A stretch of 64,000 bases of DNA from UBA1494_A sp963973975 (lineage in GTDB: Bacteria > Bacteroidota > Bacteroidia > Flavobacteriales_E > Vicingaceae): contig CAXBCF010000018.1 of the NCBI GenBank assembly GCA_963973975.1, forward strand, positions 1 through 64,000. The letters run 5' to 3'. Below the pieces are notes generated by a model. That model saw nothing but the letters and a program-made list of their open reading frames with translations, ran no database searches and was not told where the DNA came from. Shown piece by piece: positions 27,181 to 35,525 of the stretch. The position numbers and the translations under genes are program-made. Each line of letters begins with the position of its first letter. The first letter of the stretch is position 1.

Positions 27181-28290
27181 CTACTGAAAGCATTTTAGTA
27201 GCTCCGAATCATTATTTTTAATAGAGTGATGTTTCTCAACCCACTTTATTTGAGCATCAAAGTCAACATTTTTATATCCTTCAATAGTTTTTAGAAGCAC
27301 ATTTTCCAATTGATTGATATCTGATGTGATTATTGGGCAATCAGAGAATAAGTGTTTTACAAGTTTTTTATCTATATAGCAAATCACTTTGCAATTTGCT
27401 AAAAGCGCCTCAATGGCTTGCAGGCCATACCAACCAATCACCATTTGATCAATTACAATGTCGGCTTCACTATAAAGTTGGAATAATTCGTAACGACTCA
27501 CAGAATAAACCGAACCTGTATTTCTCTGCAGACTTGAAGTATTAAGGTATTCTATTTTATCATTTTCTTTTATTAGCTTTTGCATGACTGAATCAATTAA
27601 ACCGCTTCCTTTGATTTTGGTGTTTGAAGGCGCATGTAAAATTTTAATTTTATTCGATTTAAAAAATTTGTTTTGAACCTTCAATGAAGCATCTTTTAAT
27701 TCCTTGTTGAATTCTTCAATATTAATAACGACAGGATAATAAGTGGCTTGAGGGATAATCTCAAGCAAATCAGGAGTTGAAACTAAGATGTGATTTGCAA
27801 AGTCTTTGCTGTCATTTATTAATTCTAATTGCCAGTTTGTTGAAAGACTTCTGTTTATTTTTCCAGAAAGAAAGTCATGAATATGATTGGCCTTCCAGTA
27901 TAAATAATTGGGGTCTCGTATATCACTTCCAACAAAGTGCATAATTACTTTCTTATTGAAGAACCGATAGATTTTGAATTCCAACCTTCTTAATTTCCTA
28001 GTTAAGATGGTTTCACCTGAGAAGAAGTAAAAGGTATTGAATTTAAAGAGGGCATAAAAGAAAAAAACAAAAGCTATGAGCCATTGAATTATTTTTGGAT
28101 ACTTAACAAATTGAAATTCATAATCATAATTTGTTTGGTATTGCTGTGTAGAAACTTTGTGTTTTACAAATGATTTGATGTAGACATGATCTCCGAATAT
28201 TTGCTCTAGAAAGCTTTTATATTGTTCTATTCGCCATCCAATATCAACAGCTGCAAAAAGGATAGTATGTTTTTTTCTTTTATTTTTCAT
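27181..28290 (-). CDS. Glycosyltransferase-like protein (GT-B fold, uncertain family)
   Basis: About 369 residues from the ATG at 28290; an upstream ATG at 28320 adds ten residues. A candidate -7 element TATTTTTG (28299-28306, minus) lies just before 28290, which favours the shorter form. The protein starts MKNKRKKHTILFAAVDIGWR. A hydrophobic patch (about 75-95) may be membrane-associated. The C-terminal half has IKILHAPSNTKIKGS, then DIVIDQMVIGWYGLQAIEALLANCKVICYI, the nucleotide-sugar binding layout of GT4-like enzymes (QxxxGxxxxEA). It is inverted relative to the rest of the cluster. Confidence 0.75.
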   Translation of the reverse strand: MKNKRKKHTILFAAVDIGWRIEQYKSFLEQIFGDHVYIKSFVKHKVSTQQYQTNYDYEFQFVKYPKIIQWLIAFVFFFYALFKFNTFYFFSGETILTRKLRRLEFKIYRFFNKKVIMHFVGSDIRDPNYLYWKANHIHDFLSGKINRSLSTNWQLELINDSKDFANHILVSTPDLLEIIPQATYYPVVINIEEFNKELKDASLKVQNKFFKSNKIKILHAPSNTKIKGSGLIDSVMQKLIKENDKIEYLNTSSLQRNTGSVYSVSRYELFQLYSEADIVIDQMVIGWYGLQAIEALLANCKVICYIDKKLVKHLFSDCPIITSDINQLENVLLKTIEGYKNVDFDAQIKWVEKHHSIKNNDSELLKCFQ

Positions 28291-28382
28291 TGATGCTTCA
28301 AAAATACATTTTAAGTTCATTCTATCTTGACAGAAGCGATAAATAGCTGTATTCTTGCTTAGTAAAAATTTAAGCTATAAAA

Positions 28383-29498
28383 TTGAAGAATCACATCGTA
28401 TACATCGTATCAAAAGTTGACAAGGCGGTCGCTTTTGAATGGATTGTAGAAGCGTTTTTAAAGGAAGGTGAGACAATTCAATTTATTTTATTGAATGATA
28501 AATTTGAAACTTCTTTAGCTCAGTTTTTAAAATCTTATCAAATACCAACCTTTCAAATAAAGTTAGGAACCAAAAAAAACTATCCTTTTGTTTGGTTGAA
28601 AGTGTACAATCTATTAAAAAAAATAAAACCACAAGTAGTGCATACACATCTATTTGAGGCATCACTTTTAGGCTTGAGTGCAGCCAAAGTTGCAGGGGTA
28701 AAAAATAGAATTTATACACGTCATCATTCTACCTATCACCACGAATATTTTCCGCATGCAGTAAGATATGATCAATGGATTAATTCTTTAGCTACTGACA
28801 TTGTTGCTATTAGTTTGAATGTGAAGAATGTTTTGGTCCAAAAAGAAAAAGTAGTTGAGTCTAAAATTCATTTAATTGAACATGGGTTTAAATTGGAGCA
28901 ATTTGAGTCTGTTTCTGAAGATCGAATAAGCCAACTGCGAGAAAAACATAGGATTCCCAAAGACAAACTAATCATTGCTACCATTTCTAGATATATAGAA
29001 TTAAAGGGAGTTGAGTATGTTATTCGAGCATTCAAAAATGTCCATAAAAACCATTCTAAAACACATTTACTGCTTGCAAATGCCGGGGGTGGAGACGAAG
29101 ATGTTATTAAAAAAGAATTGAAACAGCTACCTAAAGATGCATTTACTGAAATCAGGTTTGAGGAAGATTTATTTGCATTGTATCAATTAATTGATTTCTA
29201 CGTACACGTACCTATAAATGGACAAATTGAAGCTTTTGGCCAAACTTATATAGAAGCACTTGCCGCAGGCGTACCTTCTATTTTTACACTTTCAGGAATT
29301 GCAAATGATTTTATAGAGCATGAATCAAATGCTCTAGTTGTTAGTCCTAAAAGTAGCATAGCAATTGAATTGGCTATTAATCGTTTAATGGGGGATGAGC
29401 TGCTGAGAAATCGTTTAATTGAGAATGGAAAGCAAGCAGTTAAAAAATTTGAATTAAGTCACATGATTACAAAGCTTAGGAACTTATACACTACTTAA
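28383..29498 (+). CDS. GT4 family glycosyltransferase
   Basis: A 371-residue GT-B enzyme that adds a sugar from a nucleotide donor to a lipid-linked glycan. Domain 1 has KKIKPQVVHTHLFEASLLGL (about 78-97) and YTRHHSTYHHEYFPHA; domain 2 begins KLIIATISRYIELKGVEYVI, and the donor site is GQIEAFGQTYIEALAAGVPSIFT (about 280-302), the E-x7-E motif of GT4. The start is TTG at 28383. It is divergent from the previous gene and 44 bp upstream of the GT2 gene. Confidence 0.9.
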   Translation: MKNHIVYIVSKVDKAVAFEWIVEAFLKEGETIQFILLNDKFETSLAQFLKSYQIPTFQIKLGTKKNYPFVWLKVYNLLKKIKPQVVHTHLFEASLLGLSAAKVAGVKNRIYTRHHSTYHHEYFPHAVRYDQWINSLATDIVAISLNVKNVLVQKEKVVESKIHLIEHGFKLEQFESVSEDRISQLREKHRIPKDKLIIATISRYIELKGVEYVIRAFKNVHKNHSKTHLLLANAGGGDEDVIKKELKQLPKDAFTEIRFEEDLFALYQLIDFYVHVPINGQIEAFGQTYIEALAAGVPSIFTLSGIANDFIEHESNALVVSPKSSIAIELAINRLMGDELLRNRLIENGKQAVKKFELSHMITKLRNLYTT

Positions 29499-29542
29499 AC
29501 TAAAAGGAATTATTACTAAAATTTTTAATATTGAAAAAAATC

Positions 29543-30472
29543 ATGAATCAATCCTTGAATCAATCTCCTTTTTTTTCAATTGTTATTCCAACCTATAACA
29601 GAGCGAGTTTAATTTTTGAAACCCTTGAATCAGTCTTTCAACAGACGTATACAAATTATGAAATAATTGTTGTTGACAATGCTTCTACAGATAATACTAT
29701 CGAATTATTAAGTCCACTTGATGCTGCTGGTAAAATACGCTTAATTCGCAACGAAAAAAATATTGAACGATCAAAAGCGAGGAATGTAGGTTTTAAGAAT
29801 GCGAAAGGAGATTTTTTAACCTTGTTAGATTCCGACGACTTTATGTACCCTTCAAATTTACAAGATGCTGCGGATTTTATTTTAGAAAATCCAAGTATTC
29901 ATTTTTTTCATAATTTCTATGAATTAGTTGATTCGCATAAAAAAGCACTTTATCACTATAGTTACCCACATCCATCTAAACAATTAAAAGCATTAGCAGA
30001 AGGTAACTTTGTTTCATGCATTGGTGTGTTTTTGTCGAAAAAGGTATATTCGAATTACCATTTCAATGAAGACGAAAAGATTTTGGGGTCTGAAGATTGG
30101 GAGTTGTGGATTAGGGTGCGATCAAAATATAACTTGGGTGTTATCCCGAAAATAAATAATGGAATTCGTCATCATACTCAACGTTCTATTACAGCTTATG
30201 ATTTAGACTCTATTGTAGCTCGCAAAGAATATATTATTGAAAATCTACTCAAAGATAAAAATGTAAAAGCAAGTTTTAATCAATATAAAGAATTAATGCT
30301 AGCTTCTGCTTATGTTTTTGGAGCAATTAGTGCTAATCAAGCGCTACAATTTAAGCAAGCTAAGAACTTGTTAAAAAAAGCCTTAAAAATTTACCCAAAA
30401 TTGCTTTTAAAACCACGATTTTTGCGCGCAGCACAAATTGCTAATTTAAAACTTGATAAAAGCATAAAATAA
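29543..30472 (+). CDS. GT2 family glycosyltransferase
   Basis: A GT-A fold enzyme of 309 residues from the ATG at 29543; a TTG four codons upstream is possible. FFSIVIPTYNRASLIFETLE (about 9-28), then IIVVDNASTDNT, the metal-binding DSDD in LTLLDSDDFMYPSN (DxD region about 92-98), and EDWELWIRV as the acceptor-side ED motif. The C-terminal helices (about 235-309) are not catalytic. It would add a sugar during assembly of the surface glycan. Confidence 0.9.
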   Translation: MNQSLNQSPFFSIVIPTYNRASLIFETLESVFQQTYTNYEIIVVDNASTDNTIELLSPLDAAGKIRLIRNEKNIERSKARNVGFKNAKGDFLTLLDSDDFMYPSNLQDAADFILENPSIHFFHNFYELVDSHKKALYHYSYPHPSKQLKALAEGNFVSCIGVFLSKKVYSNYHFNEDEKILGSEDWELWIRVRSKYNLGVIPKINNGIRHHTQRSITAYDLDSIVARKEYIIENLLKDKNVKASFNQYKELMLASAYVFGAISANQALQFKQAKNLLKKALKIYPKLLLKPRFLRAAQIANLKLDKSIK

Positions 30473-30507
30473 ATCAAGTTTTATAAGTTGAAATTAATAA
30501 AGAATCA

Positions 30508-31458
30508 ATGAAAACTGTACTTATTACCGGTGGGACCGGATTTCTTGGAAGACGTTTAGGGATGGCTCTTAAAGATCAATATAGAGTTGTTCTAACGGGA
30601 AGAAATAATAAGCAAAACGCCTTTGCTCAAAAATATACTGGTTGCGAAGTATTGCCCATGGATATTGTGAATATTGAAGCTGTTAGAGATACTTTTACCG
30701 AAGTAAAACCTCAGATTGTAATACATGCTGCAGCTACAAAATTTGTAGACTTAGCTGAGAAACAACCCATGGAATGTGTGGATGTCAACTCTATTGGTTC
30801 TCAAAATGTTGCAAGAGTAGCTGTAGAAAAGGGCGTAGAAGATGTTATTGGTATAAGTACAGATAAAGCAGCCCCTCCAGTAAGAAATACCTATGGTTTA
30901 ACAAAAGCCTTGATGGAACGCGTGTTTTGTTCTATGAATGGAAAAACAGCAACAAAATTTTGTTGTGTACGCTATGGGAATGTAGCTTGGTCCACGGGTT
31001 CGGTTTTAACTATTTGGAAAAAGATGCATGAAGAAACTGGAACCATCGGGACTACAGGTCCTGAAATGCGCCGTTTTTTCTTTACTGTGGATGAAGCTGT
31101 TAAATTGGTAATAACGGCCATGAACAACATGGAATCTTTGCAAGGAAAAGTACTTTCCAGAGAAATGAAAGCTGCTCAAATTGAAGACTTACTCGTGACT
31201 TGGACGAAACATAAAGGTGGTAAATACGAGCGAATTGAAGGCAGACCAGGAGAACGAGACGATGAGTTTTTAATCGGTGAAACGGAGTTACCTTATACGG
31301 AAGTTGCTTATTTTGATGAGGTGAAACACTACATTATTTCATTTAATGAAAAAGTAAAAGACCCATTGAAAGCAGTTTTTTCTTCAGCAAATGCAACTCG
31401 TTTAAGTGAGACTGAAATGATGAATATTATTGACAATCCGCCTGAGGAAGAAAAATAG
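30508..31458 (+). CDS. SDR-type polysaccharide biosynthesis dehydratase/epimerase (CapD/FlaA1-like)
   Basis: A 316-residue short-chain dehydrogenase/reductase. The NAD-binding motif is TGGTGFLGRRL (7-17). IVIHAAATKFVDLAEKQPME (about 71-90), ISTDKAAPPVRNTYGLTKALME (in parts, about 117-138, with the Y-x3-K catalytic pair) and GPEMRRFFFTVDEAVKLV are features of the UDP-GlcNAc 4,6-dehydratase/epimerase group (PseB, CapE, FnlA). It probably makes a modified UDP-sugar donor for this cluster. Substrate specificity cannot be read from sequence alone. Confidence 0.87.
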   Translation: MKTVLITGGTGFLGRRLGMALKDQYRVVLTGRNNKQNAFAQKYTGCEVLPMDIVNIEAVRDTFTEVKPQIVIHAAATKFVDLAEKQPMECVDVNSIGSQNVARVAVEKGVEDVIGISTDKAAPPVRNTYGLTKALMERVFCSMNGKTATKFCCVRYGNVAWSTGSVLTIWKKMHEETGTIGTTGPEMRRFFFTVDEAVKLVITAMNNMESLQGKVLSREMKAAQIEDLLVTWTKHKGGKYERIEGRPGERDDEFLIGETELPYTEVAYFDEVKHYIISFNEKVKDPLKAVFSSANATRLSETEMMNIIDNPPEEEK

Positions 31459-31468
31459 AATATTTTTT

Positions 31469-32137
31469 ATGCAAAAAATTAAGCATGCTTTAATTATGGC
31501 AGCTGGAAGGGGCAGCAGAATGATGCCGCTTACCAATGAAATTCCCAAAGCAATGGCTCAAGTTGGTGAAACAACATTGATTGTTAATGGTATTGAAAAG
31601 ATTCGAAAAGTATTAGACAATATTCACATTACTGTTGGTTATAAAAAAGCTGATTTGGCTAAACATGTTATCGAGCATCACATTTCATCGGTACATAATA
31701 CCGATGGTAAAGGGAATGCTTGGTGGATCTACAACAGTTTATTAAAAAATTTAAATGAACCTTTGTTTGTGTTGACCTGCGATAATGTGGTAGATTTAAA
31801 TTTTGAGAAATTAGCAGCAGATTATTTTGATTTAGGTGAACCTGCTTGCATGGTAGTACCCGTTAAGCCAGTAGAAGGATTAGAAGGAGATTTTATTTTT
31901 GAAAATAAACAAGTTATAACTTCTCTTGACCGAAACAAGCCTGCTGAAAAGTATTGTTCTGGTATTCAAGTATTAAATCCCACAAAGATAAATGCTTTAA
32001 CTACCAAAGTTGATGACTTTTATTTGGTATGGGAGCAACTAATTGAACAAAAGCAATTGTATTGTTCACGGATTTTCCCTGATAAATGGTTTACAGTTGA
32101 TACCATGGAACAGTTGGCTCAAATTAATAAGCATTAA
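31469..32137 (+). CDS. Sugar-phosphate nucleotidyltransferase
   Basis: A 222-residue NTP transferase; ATG 31469 is preferred over the overlapping TTG at 31430. The nucleotide-binding motif is ALIMAAGRGSRMMPLTNEIP (in sequence, with PKAM following, about 6-29). VLTCDNVVDLNF (about 99-110) holds the metal-binding aspartate. The family (RmlA/MurU/phosphocholine cytidylyltransferase type) activates a sugar or choline phosphate. It is 10 bp downstream of the dehydratase gene, so the two probably act in the same pathway. Its stop overlaps the convergent gene at 32134. Confidence 0.87.
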   Translation: MQKIKHALIMAAGRGSRMMPLTNEIPKAMAQVGETTLIVNGIEKIRKVLDNIHITVGYKKADLAKHVIEHHISSVHNTDGKGNAWWIYNSLLKNLNEPLFVLTCDNVVDLNFEKLAADYFDLGEPACMVVPVKPVEGLEGDFIFENKQVITSLDRNKPAEKYCSGIQVLNPTKINALTTKVDDFYLVWEQLIEQKQLYCSRIFPDKWFTVDTMEQLAQINKH

Positions 32138-33471
32138 TTTGTTTTATTCTTCATTCTGAGTCCTTCATAGTAGATAATTGCTAGAGAAGCAGTAAAAAAA
32201 GGCAAACAGGGTATTTTATAACGAGACAATGCACCAAAGTTGTAAGAAGTGATACCAACTGCAATGCCCATTATTATAGCAAACAATAGAAATGCTCGAA
32301 CATGGTTATTTGAAATTGAAATTTTTAATGTTCTAAAGAGCCCAGTTTTAAATAGTACAAACAACGTAATGAATAATAATAATGTTGTCTGTACACTTTC
32401 GAATGCTGTGGCAAAGTTTCGAATTTCAAAAGGAGTAGGGCGGAAATAGGTGACAAAGAAAGCTTCTGGAGATTTAACTAAAACGCCAATTGGAGTAAAA
32501 TCAACTTCACCTAAACTGTAGCCAGATTGGTTGAAATTATCGGCTAAATAGGTATGCCAACTTTGAAAACCTTCAGCAATTTCTTGAACATTTTCTAAAG
32601 AATATTTGCCTGCATTTTCAGAAACTGTTTGCAAAAAAAAGTAGCCTCCTACTGCAAATAGCAATATTATTAAAGGAGCTAAACTATACTTAACAAGTGG
32701 ACTTTTGATTTTTTTAGTAAAATTACTTTGTGTCCAGAGTAACATACTAGGCAAGAATGTATAAAGAATATAAGGTTTGAGTTTTAAACATAAAAATGCC
32801 ATTATGATAATCACAATTAATGGCTTCAGAATTTTTTTCTCATAAATGATTGTATAAAAACTGCTAAACATCCAGCCGATTGCAGCAAGTGTAATGGTAT
32901 CTTTTAAAATACCAGACCCCCATATTCCAATAGTTGGATAAAAAAGTACTCCAATGGCAAAAGCACCGGAGGCTTTTGGATAAATTTTGCACAAAGTGCT
33001 AAACAATGCCCAAATACCAAAAGAAGAAAAGAATGAGATTAAGATAGTACTCGCCAAATATTGCTGAAAACCAAGGAAACTAAAAATGCAAGCTATTTGA
33101 CTCATTAACAATGTTGAAGGATCTGTAAAGGCGTAGAGCACTTTAATGTCTCCTATAAATGCAAATTGTTGAAATGATTGAAAACCTCCAAATAAATAGA
33201 CAAAAAAGTTAAGTGGTTGATGGAGAATTTGAGTACTGATAAATTTTGCTCCTGCAAAATAGACAAAAGTATCACCCCCTTTGTAAGAATAGGAATGAAT
33301 AATAACAAAAAAAATGGCACTCAGTAATTTAAAACCTATGAAAGGGATGAAATACTTTTTAGTAAAAGTATTTTTGCTGCTCTTTTTTATTCGGTTGGCT
33401 ATTAACAGAATAATAAGACAATAAAAAAAACTTAGTATTGCATCAAAACCACTTATTCCTACAACAAACAA
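32134..33471 (-). CDS. Polytopic membrane protein, possible polysaccharide polymerase
   Basis: A 445-residue integral membrane protein with about 10-11 helices and a loop (about 300-360) between helices containing QSWHTYLADNFNQSGYSLG. Helix organisation, position in the cluster and the lack of another Wzy candidate suggest an EpsG/Wzy-type polymerase or a membrane glycosyltransferase, but there is no diagnostic motif. SYSYKGGDTFVYFAG near 60-75 recalls the first loop of GT-C and polymerase proteins. It is inverted relative to its neighbours, 4 bp overlap with the previous gene. Confidence 0.7.
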   Translation of the reverse strand: MFVVGISGFDAILSFFYCLIILLIANRIKKSSKNTFTKKYFIPFIGFKLLSAIFFVIIHSYSYKGGDTFVYFAGAKFISTQILHQPLNFFVYLFGGFQSFQQFAFIGDIKVLYAFTDPSTLLMSQIACIFSFLGFQQYLASTILISFFSSFGIWALFSTLCKIYPKASGAFAIGVLFYPTIGIWGSGILKDTITLAAIGWMFSSFYTIIYEKKILKPLIVIIIMAFLCLKLKPYILYTFLPSMLLWTQSNFTKKIKSPLVKYSLAPLIILLFAVGGYFFLQTVSENAGKYSLENVQEIAEGFQSWHTYLADNFNQSGYSLGEVDFTPIGVLVKSPEAFFVTYFRPTPFEIRNFATAFESVQTTLLLFITLFVLFKTGLFRTLKISISNNHVRAFLLFAIIMGIAVGITSYNFGALSRYKIPCLPFFTASLAIIYYEGLRMKNKTN

Positions 33472-33582
33472 TTATTTTTTTTTAGTTTGCATCAAACTTA
33501 TTTATTTTGACTGTATACTATCGTAAATTATATAAATAAATATTTACTTTCTTAATGTGTTGCATTAAAATCATAAATTTCC

Positions 33583-34548
33583 ATGTCATTTTTATTTATA
33601 CTCTCTACTCTTTTAATTGTATATTTTATTTATACAATATGTTACCTCTTTGGTGCAAGCCTTCTAAAAATAAGTGGATTTAACAATCAAAACGCTTTTA
33701 CAAGGACATTTACAGGAGTTATTTTAATTCCTTGCTTTTTTGCAGTATATACTACAGTTGGTCTAAGTATTTTATCAGCGATTCCAGTAGTACTCCTATT
33801 TTATTCTATTGCATTTAGAAAGCAAATGGCTACTTTCTTTGGCGAAGGAACAACCAATAAAATCTTTAACCAAGATTTTATAATTTCATTTTTGGTTTTA
33901 ACATTAATGTATGGAATACACCTTTTCTATTTTTTTGATTTTATCGAGAATAAAGAAATAACAATATCAGCAGATTACACTTTCTATGCTCGTTTGGCTT
34001 CTTATTTACGAGATACGGGAATAGAAAATACTGCAATCGAATTATACCTTGATCAAGCTAAAGAAGTTGTTCCGTACCATTACATTGAAATTTGGTTTGC
34101 GGCTTTTGTTTCTAAACTAACAGGAATACACAGTCAATTCGCATTGATGCTGGTAGTTTTTCCTATTTTATATACAGGTATCTACTTAGGAGGAGTTGAA
34201 ATCATTCGGGTTTTGAGAAAGAAACTAAACCTTCTTTTTTCAAGAATAGATTATTTTCTTGCTTTACTTCTCTTGATTACAGTTAGTTGTGGGTTTTTAT
34301 ATCCTACTTTTATTCCGATTCTAAAAAGTGATGTTTGGGCATTGAGTGTACATGGGACTCATAAGATAGCATATAACTACCTTTTCCTGCTTTCAATTTT
34401 CTTGCTTTTATGGAATAAAAAAATCATTGAAACAGGTTTAATGATTTCCATTTTAGTGATTTGTCAAGTGAATGTTGCACCTGCAATATTAATAGCATAC
34501 ACTTTATTTTTGTTGCTCTATTTGAATCCATGTTTTTACCATTATTGA
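33583..34548 (+). CDS. Polytopic membrane protein, N-terminal part of a probably frameshifted gene
   Basis: A 321-codon frame with about nine hydrophobic helices and EVVPYHYIEIWFAAFVSKLTG (about 165-185, in sequence). It ends abruptly in LLLYLNPCFYHY within a hydrophobic stretch, while the next frame continues the same helix pattern from 34530 (MFLPLLSLGYFAIFYA). A one-base loss in the T-rich stretch near 34505-34545 would explain this. Joined, the two give a protein of about 630 residues with an extracytoplasmic C-terminal domain, like GT-C type membrane glycosyltransferases in polysaccharide clusters. Confidence 0.7.
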   Translation: MSFLFILSTLLIVYFIYTICYLFGASLLKISGFNNQNAFTRTFTGVILIPCFFAVYTTVGLSILSAIPVVLLFYSIAFRKQMATFFGEGTTNKIFNQDFIISFLVLTLMYGIHLFYFFDFIENKEITISADYTFYARLASYLRDTGIENTAIELYLDQAKEVVPYHYIEIWFAAFVSKLTGIHSQFALMLVVFPILYTGIYLGGVEIIRVLRKKLNLLFSRIDYFLALLLLITVSCGFLYPTFIPILKSDVWALSVHGTHKIAYNYLFLLSIFLLLWNKKIIETGLMISILVICQVNVAPAILIAYTLFLLLYLNPCFYHY

Positions 34549-35474
34549 GTTTGGGCTATTTCGCAATTTTTTATGCTTTGTATGGTGGATCCAATGCTGT
34601 TTCATTGAGCAGTAAAGAATTGCTTGCTCAGTTTGACACCTTTCAAGAATGGAAAACACTTATTAATATTTTTGGAAAAACACTGATTCAAATTCTAATT
34701 TCACTATTACCTTTTATATTCATTTATTTTATTTATCGGAAAGGCTTAATAAAAGTACTCTCTCGTGAGATAGCACTTTTTACTTTTTTTGCAATTATCT
34801 CAGGATTGATTGCATGGGGTATCTTTAATCAAATGCACGACTCAGTTCAATTGTGGGGAATTTTATACAACACAGTGATCAATCTTCTTATTTTTACCTT
34901 AATGGCAGGGGTAATTCTTTTAAACTGGAACAATAAGGTAAAAAGGACGCTATTTATTTTATTACCATTAATTATTTTCTTTTTTCACAGCCAATCCACT
35001 CGTGCTTTCAAACAAACAACCCAATCGCCAGAAACAATTCAAACGATATTAAAAGATGGAGCTGATTCTATTGAAGGAGATTCTAATCCAAAGTTTGCTT
35101 TCATAAAAGAAGCAGATCAATACGATAATTATTTCAAAAAAGTAGAGCAGGTTTATATTGGTCATACATATGGCTTGATGCGAGCTTATGATCCATTAAT
35201 AATAACCTGCATTAGTAATCATTTAATTCCTGTAAATGATGTTAAAGAAGAACGTTTTCAAAGAAATACTACCTTTTTAAAATATGTAGACTTAAAAAGA
35301 GAATCAAACAATTTTGTTTCTTTCAATAAAGCGCAAATAGATTTTTTGAAAGAGTTTGAAGTTGATTTTTTATTAGTGAGTAAGAACCGTCAACTACCAT
35401 TACATTTCACTTCAATTTTTGACTCAGAGTCTTTAGGTAGTATTGATGGATATGCGGTTTATTCAAGAAAGTAA
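34530..35474 (+). CDS. C-terminal part of the same membrane protein (shifted frame)
   Basis: Frame -1 relative to the upstream piece. From ATG 34530 it encodes 314 residues: about four further hydrophobic helices, then a soluble domain (about 150-314) with DSNPKFAFIKEADQYDNYF, VYIGHTYGLMRAYDPL and FLKEFEVDFLLVSKNR. An earlier start at 34461 reads through non-membrane-like sequence and is rejected. It may be translated on its own by coupling to the upstream gene (19-base overlap), but no known family consists of this half alone as far as I can tell; a frameshift or sequencing error is more likely. Confidence 0.65.
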   Translation: MFLPLLSLGYFAIFYALYGGSNAVSLSSKELLAQFDTFQEWKTLINIFGKTLIQILISLLPFIFIYFIYRKGLIKVLSREIALFTFFAIISGLIAWGIFNQMHDSVQLWGILYNTVINLLIFTLMAGVILLNWNNKVKRTLFILLPLIIFFFHSQSTRAFKQTTQSPETIQTILKDGADSIEGDSNPKFAFIKEADQYDNYFKKVEQVYIGHTYGLMRAYDPLIITCISNHLIPVNDVKEERFQRNTTFLKYVDLKRESNNFVSFNKAQIDFLKEFEVDFLLVSKNRQLPLHFTSIFDSESLGSIDGYAVYSRK

Positions 35475-35525
35475 AGCATTGTCTTTAATAAAACCCAAGC
35501 CTTTGAACTTTCGTATTTTTGTTTT

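Noticed and set aside
34461..34530. Alternative early start for the second membrane frame
   Set aside because: The residues before 34530 in that frame (cysteine-rich and polar) do not fit a membrane protein, while they are coding in the other frame.
34501..34548. Programmed -1 frameshifting at the split membrane gene
   Set aside because: No perfect slippery heptamer (X XXY YYZ) is in the zero frame and no downstream pseudoknot is obvious, so mutation or sequencing error is favoured.
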